From the NCBI GenBank assembly GCA_003151825.1, contig PLYO01000047.1:124001-188000 (forward strand): a DNA stretch of 64,000 bases, given 5' to 3'. Made by a program: the position numbers and the translations under genes. The DNA is from Ignavibacteriota bacterium (GTDB taxonomy: Bacteria; Bacteroidota; Ignavibacteria; Palsa-1295). The notes under the pieces were generated by a model, which saw only the letters and a program-made list of their open reading frames with translations, was not told where the DNA came from and did no database searches. Below, piece after piece: positions 41,458 through 47,853 of this stretch. Within the stretch, counting starts at the first letter, position 1. Every line of letters begins with the position of its first letter.

Positions 41458-41524
41458 GCTCGCTTGGAATGAAGCTCTCGGTGGAAGCGGTTGAGGTGCA
41501 GGCTTCGAGGAACGCTCGTGTTTG
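41458..41524 (+). repeat. Island repeat R1 (imperfect direct repeat, coding-like)
   Basis: This begins gctcgcttggaatgaag and continues ctctcggtggaagcggttga, then ggtgcaggcttcgaggaacg and ctcgtgtttga. In frame it reads SLGMKLSVEAVEVQASRNAR then V and a stop. Copies R2 (42327-42376) and R3 (43106-43170) share the core tcggtggaagcggt and the reading frame. The repeat precedes the HicB-like/MazF cassette. Confidence 0.68.
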
Positions 41525-41565
41525 ACGGCTGGAACATTCCCTGAACCACGCCGTGTTGAATTAAT

Positions 41566-41734
41566 ATGATGCAACATAACTTCACACTCGAATACTGGGA
41601 AGAAGATGACTGGCTCGTGGGACAACTTCTTGAAATACCGAGTGTATTTTCTCAGGCCAAGACCCTCCCGGAACTCGGGGGCGAACATTCAGGAAGTATA
41701 TGAGTTGCTTTTCGAAGGTAGAATAAATAAATGA
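41566..41734 (+). pseudogene. HicB-like antitoxin with a one-base frameshift
   Basis: From ATG 41569 the frame reads MQHNFTLEYWEEDDWLVGQL, LEIPSVFSQAKTLPELG, a HicB-like antitoxin N-terminus (short beta strand, 'D-G-x-x-V-A-x-x-P-x-x-x-S-Q-G-x-T-x-E-E-A' pattern), then goes off in GEHSGSI. Dropping one G from the run of five at 41677-41681 restores the family ending ANIQEVYELLFEGRINK to the stop at 41732-41734, where TGA overlaps the next ATG (ATGA). The frame is therefore broken by a +1 indel in a homopolymer. Either a pseudogene or a sequencing/assembly error. Confidence 0.65.
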
Positions 41735-41952
41735 ACAAAGTAAGATCTAAACGCCCTGCCACGACGCGAATCGGCAGAAAAGCTCCCGGCAAAACGGCGC
41801 GACCGCAAGAGGAAATTTCGGATCGCGAACTTACCAGGCTTGCAACGTCTTCCCGCGCTCACGAATGGCTACGAGACCCCGCCGAAGACATTTACACCCT
41901 CAGCGACGGCACGCCAGCCTCATGGCCGAAACGTACAAACGGGCGAGCGTAG
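41731..41952 (+). CDS. Small basic protein upstream of MazF, probable antitoxin
   Basis: A 73-residue protein with a very basic N-terminus (MNKVRSKRPATTRIGRKAPG) and an acidic C-terminal half (SSRAHEWLRDPAEDIYTLSD, GTPASWPKR). I do not recognise the family. The start overlaps the stop of the HicB-like gene by 4 bases, and the end overlaps mazF by 31 bases. The position immediately upstream of the toxin and the WLRDPAEDIYTL... helix argue for an antitoxin. Confidence 0.55.
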   Translation: MNKVRSKRPATTRIGRKAPGKTARPQEEISDRELTRLATSSRAHEWLRDPAEDIYTLSDGTPASWPKRTNGRA

Positions 41953-42287
41953 CACTCGTTCGGTTCCCTTATACGGACTTGAGCGATTCGAAAGTCCGCC
42001 CGGCTGTTATCGTTACCGCCGATACGTATCTCGCGCGCGCGGAGGATGTACTGTGTGCCTTTATTTCTTCCGTGCTACCCGACCCGCTCCTGCCGACCGA
42101 TATTATTATTAGCTCAACCCATCCCGATTTTTCGCGAACGGGTTTGAAGCGAAGCTCCGTCTTCCGCACACACAAGCTCGTGCTACTCGACCGGGAACTT
42201 GTCTATTCGAAATTAGGAGACCTTGCGCCAACCCTGGTCAAGCAAATGAACACCGCGTTAGCTGATGCCTTGGGATTGGCAGGGTAG
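41922..42287 (+). CDS. MazF/PemK-family endoribonuclease toxin
   Basis: A 121-residue PemK/MazF-type toxin from ATG 41922 (the open frame is 19 codons longer, but MAETYKRASVALVRFPYTDL is the natural start). Typical strands are VALVRFPYTDLSDSKVRPAV, CAFISSVLPDPLLPTDIIIS and RSSVFRTHKLVLLDRELVYS. KVRPAVIV contains the conserved arginine/proline pair. MazF toxins cleave mRNA at short sequences. Downstream, repeat R2 begins 39 bases after the stop. Confidence 0.88.
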   Translation: MAETYKRASVALVRFPYTDLSDSKVRPAVIVTADTYLARAEDVLCAFISSVLPDPLLPTDIIISSTHPDFSRTGLKRSSVFRTHKLVLLDRELVYSKLGDLAPTLVKQMNTALADALGLAG

Positions 42288-42326
42288 GGCAACTGAGGCT
42301 TGCCCAGATGGGGGCAGCCGTCCTGC

Positions 42327-42376
42327 GCTCGCTGGGATTGAAACTCTCGGTGGAAGCCGTTGGGGTTCGAACTTAA
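42327..42376 (+). repeat. Island repeat R2 (imperfect direct repeat)
   Basis: This begins gctcgctgggattgaaactc and continues tcggtggaagccgttggggt and tcgaacttaa. In the shared frame it reads SLGLKLSVEAVGVRT and a stop; further in-frame codons reach back to about 42295 (RLAQMGAAVLRSLGLKLSV). Its end overlaps the stop codon of the convergent PIN gene. Confidence 0.62.
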
Positions 42377-42762
42377 ATCGTTTCGACGTGCGGGTAAGCA
42401 AGAATTCTTCCATCCACCGTTAAGAGCGTTGCCGCGTGAACTCGCGCGGTTGCAACGATAATGCAGTCGGCAGGATCGCGGTGAAATTCGCCGGGCAAAT
42501 GATTCGCTTCAATCGCTATTTGGGGAGTAAGCGGCAACAGACGAATTCCGCTCGCTCCAAGCGCTCCGGCAAACCATTCCGCCATGGGACGGTGAAGTGT
42601 TAAACGACCCTGAGACACAAGCTTTGTGATTTCCCAGCACGAAATCGCGCTGACGCAAATCTCCGAGGCGTCCGTTTGTTCTAATAATTTGCGATGGACC
42701 CGGCTCAGGCGAGCATCGTTGTGAACAGACCAAACCCACACATGGGTATCAAGCTGAAACAT
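42373..42762 (-). CDS. PIN-domain toxin (VapC family)
   Basis: A 129-residue VapC. The N-terminal Asp (MFQLDTHVWVWSVHNDARLS) and the central Glu (ISCWEITKLVSQGRL) match the active site. The third and fourth acids are in FHRDPADCIIVATARVH and LLTVDGRILAYP. Pattern and length match the VapC subgroup that has a D-T-H-V-W start. Its antitoxin gene precedes it with a 14-base overlap. It lies tail-to-tail with R2. Confidence 0.9.
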   Translation of the reverse strand: MFQLDTHVWVWSVHNDARLSRVHRKLLEQTDASEICVSAISCWEITKLVSQGRLTLHRPMAEWFAGALGASGIRLLPLTPQIAIEANHLPGEFHRDPADCIIVATARVHAATLLTVDGRILAYPHVETI

Positions 42763-42979
42763 TGTTCATTACTTCCCAATCTTCCGGCGGAACGGCTGGC
42801 TCGAACGGATCCATGTACTCCACGGGAACACCCGCTAAAGGAGTACGGAATATCTGGCCACGCGCGGTGATCTTCGACTCCACCGTCACCTCGACCTCAT
42901 CGCCGGCAGAAAACGGCAAGCCCGTGATTACGAGCGCGCCATTTTGCGAAATCTTCGAGGTCGTGTGATAGGCTTGCAT
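42749..42979 (-). CDS. Putative antitoxin of the VapC pair
   Basis: A 76-residue protein. The N-terminal half (ISQNGALVITGLPFSAGDEV, EVTVE) looks like a swapped-hairpin AbrB-type DNA-binding domain. The C-terminal half (VPVEYMDPFEPAVPPEDWEV) is acidic and proline-rich, as in toxin-binding tails. It overlaps the toxin start by 14 bases. Its start is ATG 42979. Confidence 0.68.
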   Translation of the reverse strand: MQAYHTTSKISQNGALVITGLPFSAGDEVEVTVESKITARGQIFRTPLAGVPVEYMDPFEPAVPPEDWEVMNNVSA

Positions 42980-43035
42980 GATAGTAGTCTAACGAGATAA
43001 CAACGTGGCTGGTTTCGCTCGCTTGACATGAATTC

Positions 43036-43101
43036 GTAGCCGTGACCTTCAGGTCACGGTGTATTTCCGCTCCGCGACCGTGACCTGAAGGTCACGGCTA
43101 C
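43036..43101. repeat. Palindromic repeat 'GTAGCCGTGACC', copy 2
   Basis: The arms gtagccgtgaccttcaggtc (then acgg) and ccgtgacctgaaggtcacgg (then ctac) enclose a short centre that differs from that of copy 1 (23908-23975). It lies between the VapBC pair and repeat R3. Confidence 0.85.
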
Positions 43102-43105
43102 AAAG

Positions 43106-43170
43106 GCTGGGGTTTGAGATGCTCGGTGGAAGCGGTCGAGGTGCGGGCTTCGAGGAATGCTCGTGTTTAG
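43106..43170 (+). repeat. Island repeat R3 (imperfect direct repeat)
   Basis: This begins gctggggtttgagatgctcg and continues gtggaagcggtcgaggtgcg, then ggcttcgaggaatgctcgtg and tttag. The frame is GLRCSVEAVEVRASRNARV and a stop. It is closest to R1 in its right half. It marks the end of the repeated part of the island. Confidence 0.66.
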
Positions 43171-43223
43171 GCGAATGTCTCGAAAAAACGGGTTCTGTCT
43201 AATTTCTCGGAGGCGGTTTTATT

Positions 43224-43769
43224 TTATAGTTTTTGTTGTTGAAACTTACTGCTCTCATTTTGCTTGGCTTTTCGCGCTGCGTTTTCCATTATTGTCTCGG
43301 TCATTACTTGGTGTAACTCCGGTCGAATTTTGTTCTCCAGGTCATCTTGAACTCGCCGCGCAGCATCATGAAGCTCTTTGGGGTTTTCAGTCCCTTCAAA
43401 ATGAGCGACCACTTTGTAAATCTCACTGATTTCGTCTTTCTTCATTATTGTAGGACGGCTCAAAAGTTCTCTAACCTTTTGTTTGATCGGGATTGCTTCC
43501 GTCATATCTATATCTATGAGGGGCATATCCGTTGGCTGAGATATAAGAAAATAATAATTTACGAGATCCTTTAGAGCAAGATATATCTCATATCGCTGTT
43601 CGGCGAGAGCCTGATCCTGTCTCTCTTTTCGAGCCTCACGAGCCTGTTCTTGCATGAGGCTTATAGTTCTTCTTCCCACCCGAAGAGTAACGATCACTGC
43701 AACGATTGAAACGATGAGCGAGGGATTTTGAAGTGTCCAATTGACCGTCGCGTTAATTACTTCGCACAT
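43224..43769 (-). CDS. Membrane-anchored protein of unknown function
   Basis: An N-terminal membrane segment (LIVSIVAVIVTLRVG) is followed by a charged coiled-coil-like helix (LMQEQAREARKERQDQALAE) and a mostly helical cytoplasmic domain with 'VRELLSRPTIMKKDEISEIYKVVAHF'-type segments. I do not recognise the family. ATG 43769 (181 aa) is preferred over 43808, which would add 13 non-membrane residues. It is divergent from the neighbouring T9SS gene and lies just beyond repeat R3, so it may be part of the accessory island. Confidence 0.55.
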   Translation of the reverse strand: MCEVINATVNWTLQNPSLIVSIVAVIVTLRVGRRTISLMQEQAREARKERQDQALAEQRYEIYLALKDLVNYYFLISQPTDMPLIDIDMTEAIPIKQKVRELLSRPTIMKKDEISEIYKVVAHFEGTENPKELHDAARRVQDDLENKIRPELHQVMTETIMENAARKAKQNESSKFQQQKL

Positions 43770-43824
43770 ACCAAAGGAACGCCTGAGATTAGTGGCTCGT
43801 TCGCACAAAATTCTCTTTTAAGAC

Positions 43825-45132
43825 ATGAAAAATAAATTCCTCGTTATAGCTTCGGTTCTTACACTCTCAGTCTCCACCATCCCGAACGCGCATGCACAGT
43901 GGGTAAAGCTGAATGGGTCTGATCAAGGTGGGAATGGATATATTAACGCTTTGGCCGCGATCGACTCGACTCTTTTTTCGGGCGACGCCGCTTACGTTTT
44001 CGGCGGCGGCAGCGTTTGGCGCTCGACAAATAGCGACACGACCTGGACTTTGGTCGATTCTGGTCTGATAGCGAATGAGAATAATTCAGTCAATGCCTTA
44101 CAAGTTCTTGGCACAAACCTTTTCGCAGCCACCGATTCAGGCGTTTTCCGTTCTACAAACAACGGTACAACATGGATCAATGTCATGGACACTGCGGTCA
44201 GTTCATTTGCAGTGGTGGGAACACTTCTTTTTGCGGGAACTGAACATAGTGGCATTTTTCTATCGACGGACAATGGAACAAACTGGACAGCTGTGAATAT
44301 AGGCTTGCGTTATGATTCAACTGCTGAAGAGTATTGGAATGTCGATGCTTTTGCGGTGAGCGGCACATACCTCTTTGCAGAAGAAAATGGCTTTTTTCTT
44401 TCGACCAACAACGGCACAAGCTGGAGCAATGTCAGCGACTCTTTCCCAGGCAATTCTACACCCAACAACCTTGCTGTGATCGGTACGAACATTCTTGCAG
44501 GAACCAATTATGGCGTTGTTATTTCAACCAACAATGGGACAAGCTGGAAAGCGGCTAATTCCAGCTACGCGAAGTTATCTTCGGTCAATGTCCATGCCTT
44601 TGCTGTGGTCGGCACGAATATTTTCGCGGGGGGATTTCTCTTAGACACTGGCGGTGTAATATTTCTCTCCACCGATAGCGGTGCAAGCTGGACTTCGGAG
44701 AGTTTAGGCTTGCCGTACGTTGAAATCCGTGCCTTTGCTGTAGTCGGCGAGAATCTGTTCGCAGGGGCATATGGCACTTCCGGGTTTCCATTCGGGGAGG
44801 TTCCAGGCGGCGTTTTTAGCAGACCGCTATCTCAGATGATTGCTTCAAGTTCGGTAGCTGATCCGAAAGCGACTTCACCCGAAATTCAAAGCTACCCCAA
44901 TCCCCTCTCTCAATCCACCACCATTCGCTTTACCTCGGCGGAAAGCGGAGCGGCGCGCGTTACGGTTGTGAACCTTCTTGGGGAGGAAGTTGCGCGGGTG
45001 TTCGAGGGCACGCTCAGTGCCGGCGAGCATTCCTTCGAATGGGATGCCAGCGGCGCGGCGCCGGGGATGTATGAGTGCGTTGTGGAGATGAACGGAAGCG
45101 TTCAGCAGGTGCCGGTGATGGTGCAGCCGTAG
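43825..45132 (+). CDS. Secreted BNR/YCF48-like propeller with T9SS sorting domain
   Basis: A 435-residue exported protein: signal peptide FLVIASVLTLSVSTIPNAHA, cleavage before QWVKLN. About seven blades carry S-T-N/D-x-G-T-x-W units (WRSTNSDTTWTLVDSG, FRSTNNGTTWINV, FLSTDNGTNWTAVNIG, FLSTNNGTSWSNVSD, VISTNNGTSWKAAN, FLSTDSGASWTSESL). The C-terminal sorting domain has IQSYPNPLSQSTTIRF, VNLLGEEVARVFEG, HSFEWDASGAAPGMYECVV. Its last 45 residues are almost the same as an orphan CTD fragment at 45637-45825. A close paralogue lies at 22545-23756. Confidence 0.82.
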   Translation: MKNKFLVIASVLTLSVSTIPNAHAQWVKLNGSDQGGNGYINALAAIDSTLFSGDAAYVFGGGSVWRSTNSDTTWTLVDSGLIANENNSVNALQVLGTNLFAATDSGVFRSTNNGTTWINVMDTAVSSFAVVGTLLFAGTEHSGIFLSTDNGTNWTAVNIGLRYDSTAEEYWNVDAFAVSGTYLFAEENGFFLSTNNGTSWSNVSDSFPGNSTPNNLAVIGTNILAGTNYGVVISTNNGTSWKAANSSYAKLSSVNVHAFAVVGTNIFAGGFLLDTGGVIFLSTDSGASWTSESLGLPYVEIRAFAVVGENLFAGAYGTSGFPFGEVPGGVFSRPLSQMIASSSVADPKATSPEIQSYPNPLSQSTTIRFTSAESGAARVTVVNLLGEEVARVFEGTLSAGEHSFEWDASGAAPGMYECVVEMNGSVQQVPVMVQP

Positions 45133-45165
45133 GAATTTTTCAGCAGCTTCGGGGTTATTACAAAT

Positions 45166-45360
45166 ATGAAAGGCATCAAATATGTTACCGACGATACGGG
45201 CGCTCGAGTTGCCGCGCAGGTCGATCTCGCTCAATGGGGCGAGGAGTGGCGCGATTTTTTGGATGGACTTGAAGCAGAAAACGAACCGAAAGAGCCCAGT
45301 GTCCCGTGGAGCGAGCTAAAGGCCGAAATGGAAGGCGCCTCTCGCCGTGTACGAGCTTAA
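45166..45360 (+). CDS. Putative antitoxin upstream of a broken relE
   Basis: A 64-residue acidic protein: MKGIKYVTDDTGARVAAQVD, LAQWGEEWRDFLDGLEAENE, PKEPSVPWSELKAEME. The V-A-x-Q-V-D-L-x-x-W pattern resembles small antitoxins that lie upstream of RelE-type toxins. It overlaps the RelE frame by 14 bases. The family is not certain. Confidence 0.6.
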   Translation: MKGIKYVTDDTGARVAAQVDLAQWGEEWRDFLDGLEAENEPKEPSVPWSELKAEMEGASRRVRA

Positions 45361-45597
45361 ATTCACACCTGCCGCCATACGAATTGGCGCAAGTTTCCGC
45401 TTCTTGTTCAGCAACAGATTGCTCCACATCTCGATGGGCTTTCATCGGACCCTCGCCCTTCTGGCATAAAGAAATTGAAGGGATTCCAAAACCTTTACCG
45501 TATTCGTACCGGTGATTATAGGGTCATCTACGAGATCGAGGATGCTTCGAAGACCATTTGGATCACAAAAATAATGGATCGAAAGGACGAATATTAA
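45347..45597 (+). pseudogene. RelE-family toxin with a frameshift
   Basis: From GTG 45347 the frame reads VYELKFTPAAIR, the RelE N-terminus. One base is missing near 45382-45384, and after the shift the frame continues NWRKFPLLVQQQIAPHLDGL, SSDPRPSGIKKLKGFQNLYR, IRTGDYRVIYEIEDASKTIW, ITKIMDRKDEY to the TAA at 45595-45597. The second half contains the family core (KKLKGFQNLYRIRTGDYRVI). Inserting one A (cga a-a-t tgg) makes it complete. Either a pseudogene or an assembly error. Confidence 0.7.
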
Positions 45598-45636
45598 GCA
45601 TGGGTTTTCTTTCCATACTAAAATCGCTCTCGCTCG

Positions 45637-45825
45637 GTGTGCGGCGTGGCGCGCGTTACGGTTGTGAACCTTCTTGGCGAAGAAGTTGCGCGGCTCTTCG
45701 AGGGTGAGCTCGCTGCCGGTGAGCATTCCTTCACCTGGGATGCCAGCGGCGCGGCGCCGGGCGTTTATGCGATGGAAGTTACTTCAAGCAACGGAACGAA
45801 TTTCGTGCGGATGGTGAAGAATTAA
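45637..45825 (+). pseudogene. Orphan T9SS sorting-domain fragment
   Basis: Reads ARVTVVNLLGEEVARLFEGE, LAAGEHSFTWDASGAAPGVY, AMEVTSSNGTNFVRMVKN: the last 60 residues of a T9SS type A sorting domain, with no signal peptide or body. It matches the end of the 43825 gene almost residue for residue in its first 45 residues; a 30-base block (ggcgcgcgttacggttgtga and accttcttgg) is identical. The antitoxin/relE pair lies between the two copies. Probably the displaced 3' end of the neighbouring gene. Confidence 0.72.
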
Positions 45826-45879
45826 TGTTATCGCCGCATGTCGGGCACTTTAGGGTAATGGAAAGGAGTTGGTAATTTT

Positions 45880-46122
45880 ATGGACAGAGCACATGAAACA
45901 CTACGCCAGGAAGTATTCGAACTCGATCCTCACGAGCAGGCATTGCTCGCCGAGGAGATCGCTGTAAATCTTTCGAAGGACGAGAACATGAAACTGTGGC
46001 TCGAAGAGGCCAAGCGGCGGTTGGAAGAACACCGGCGCGGCGAAGGAACGACCGTGAGCCGCGAGGAAATGATGGCCAAAGGAAGAAAAATGATTGAAGA
46101 AGCACAACGGGCGAGGCAATGA
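45880..46122 (+). CDS. Antitoxin, addiction-module component family
   Basis: An 80-residue helical protein: VFELDPHEQALLAEEIAVNL, MKLWLEEAKRRLEEHRRGEG, TTVSREEMMAKGRKMIEEAQ. This matches the 'addiction module component' family that accompanies ParE/RelE toxins (leucine-rich first helix and an EEA-x-x-R-L-x-E-x-x-x-G region). Its stop overlaps the ATG of the toxin by four bases (ATGA). Confidence 0.78.
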   Translation: MDRAHETLRQEVFELDPHEQALLAEEIAVNLSKDENMKLWLEEAKRRLEEHRRGEGTTVSREEMMAKGRKMIEEAQRARQ

Positions 46123-46412
46123 CAATTCGAATCCGCTCACATGCCGAGCTGGAATATTCAGAAGCACTTGCCTATTATATCGATGAGCATACTCCCCAAT
46201 CCGCCGAGCGATTTGAACGTGAAATTGATCTGGCGCTTGAGGCAATACTCCAAAACCCTCAATTATATAGTCTTATAGATTTCAATGTCCGGGCCAAAAG
46301 CCTTAAACATTTTCCCTACTCGATACTTTATTCGATAGAAGGCGAGGAAATCGTCGTCCTTGCAATCGCGCACCAAAAACGCAAGCCTGGTTATTGGCGC
46401 GACAGGCTCTAA
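46119..46412 (+). CDS. ParE/RelE-superfamily toxin
   Basis: A 97-residue toxin-fold protein: IRIRSHAELEYSEALAYYID, AERFEREIDLALEAILQNPQ, LYSLIDFNVRAKSLKHFPYS, ILYSIEGEEIVVLAIAHQKR, KPGYWRDR. The R-x-x-x-x-x-F-P-Y-x-I-x-Y pattern and the HxKRxPGYWxDR ending are typical of ParE-type proteins. The first coding frame is coupled to the antitoxin by an ATGA overlap. Convergent with zwf, whose stop is 3 bases away. Confidence 0.88.
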   Translation: MTIRIRSHAELEYSEALAYYIDEHTPQSAERFEREIDLALEAILQNPQLYSLIDFNVRAKSLKHFPYSILYSIEGEEIVVLAIAHQKRKPGYWRDRL

Positions 46413-46414
46413 TT

Positions 46415-47839
46415 TTACATCTTCTCCGCTTCCTTCGGCCCCCAGGAGCCGGCGGGATAGGGATGAACCGCCCGATGCGCGTGGAGCACCGGCGTGTAAA
46501 GCTGCCACGATGCAAGCGTTTCGTCCGCCGAAACGAAGAGTGTTTGATCGCCGCGCATCACGTCGAGCAAGAGCGTGTGATACGCCTCCGGAATCGGTCC
46601 GAACGCTTCGGAATAGGAGAAGTGCATCCATTCGGATTGCACGGCCATTTCCGGGCCCGGCTGCTTGACCTGGAAAGAGATGCGAAAGCCTTCGTTCGGC
46701 TGGATGGCGATAACGAGCACGTTTGGCTGCGTCCCTTTGCCTTCGGACGACTTGAACAGCGCGACCGGCGGACATCGGAACGTAACAACAATCTCCGACA
46801 TGCGATCTTTCAATCGCTTGCCGGTCTTGAGATAAAATGGCACGCCATGCCATCGCCAATTCTCGACTCGCATTTTTAATGCGACAAAGGTCGGCGTCGT
46901 CGAATCGCTGCGAACGCCTTCTTCCTGCCGGTATCCACGGACCCCATTTCCTCCGATTTCGCCTTCCGTGTATTGGCCGAACACGACATCCTCCGCGCGG
47001 ATCGGCGCAATCGAGCGGAGAACTTTTACTTTTTCGAAACGCAAATCATCGGATTGGAATGCGAGCGGGATTTCCATTGCGGTCAGCGTGAGAAGCTGCG
47101 TGAGATGATTTTGCACCATATCTCGCAGTGCGCCGCTTTTTTCGTAATAGTCCGCGCGCGATTCGATGCCAAGCTCTTCGGCAACGATGATCTCGACTTT
47201 CTCTATTTTCTCGCGGTTCCAGACTGACTCGAACAGCGAATTTCCGAAACGGAACGCCAGTAAATTTTGAACGGTCTCCTTGCCGAGATAATGGTCGATG
47301 CGATAGACCTGCTTTTCCTCGAAATATTTGTGGATCAGATCGTTTAATTCCCGCGCGGATTGAAGGTCGCGCCCAAAGGGCTTTTCGATGACGAGCCGCG
47401 TCCAGCCAAGCGATTTGTTTAGTTCGGATACGCCGAGCGATTTAATCGTCGGTCCAAATCCCTCCGGCGGAATGGCCAGATGAAAAATCCGGTTGCCATT
47501 CAGCTTGTGCTTTTTTTCAAGACTTGTGATTTTCGCGTGGAGCTTCGAAAATTCCTCGCGCGTCCCTTTGCCAATGCCTTGATAAAATATTCGCGTGTCG
47601 CACCATTTCGTAATGGCGTCCGCATCGCTCACGCCCGATTTTTCAATCGATTGGTTCACATCCTGCCGAAATGCGGCGTCGGATTTGCCTTTATTCCGCC
47701 CCACGCCGAGAATGAGCGTCTGCTCGGGCACTTGGCCCTCGACCGCCATCTCATAGAGCGCGGGAAGTATTTTGCGGTGCGCGAGATCGCCGGTCGCGCC
47801 AAAAATAACGATGAGGGTGGGTTCGAGTTTGGTTGACAC
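46415..47839 (-). CDS. zwf: Glucose-6-phosphate 1-dehydrogenase
   Basis: A 474-residue enzyme that oxidises glucose-6-phosphate to the lactone with NADP. The N-terminal Rossmann motif is LIVIFGATGDLAHRKILPAL, the catalytic block is VYRIDHYLGKETVQNLLAFR and further conserved parts are WTRLVIEKPFGRDLQSAREL, VPFYLKTGKRLKDR and YHTLLLDVMRGDQTLFV. The length is typical (about 480-500). It is followed 14 bases away by gnd in the same direction (gnd is upstream), so zwf and gnd form an operon; pgl is elsewhere at 38 kb. Confidence 0.97.
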   Translation of the reverse strand: MSTKLEPTLIVIFGATGDLAHRKILPALYEMAVEGQVPEQTLILGVGRNKGKSDAAFRQDVNQSIEKSGVSDADAITKWCDTRIFYQGIGKGTREEFSKLHAKITSLEKKHKLNGNRIFHLAIPPEGFGPTIKSLGVSELNKSLGWTRLVIEKPFGRDLQSARELNDLIHKYFEEKQVYRIDHYLGKETVQNLLAFRFGNSLFESVWNREKIEKVEIIVAEELGIESRADYYEKSGALRDMVQNHLTQLLTLTAMEIPLAFQSDDLRFEKVKVLRSIAPIRAEDVVFGQYTEGEIGGNGVRGYRQEEGVRSDSTTPTFVALKMRVENWRWHGVPFYLKTGKRLKDRMSEIVVTFRCPPVALFKSSEGKGTQPNVLVIAIQPNEGFRISFQVKQPGPEMAVQSEWMHFSYSEAFGPIPEAYHTLLLDVMRGDQTLFVSADETLASWQLYTPVLHAHRAVHPYPAGSWGPKEAEKM

Positions 47840-47853
47840 TTGCTATTCCTTTA

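Noticed and set aside
41458-43170. R1-R3 as CRISPR repeats or integron attC sites
   Set aside because: Spacing of about 800 bases and whole genes between them rule out CRISPR. No attC core (GTTRRRY/RYYYAAC pair) or integron integrase is seen.
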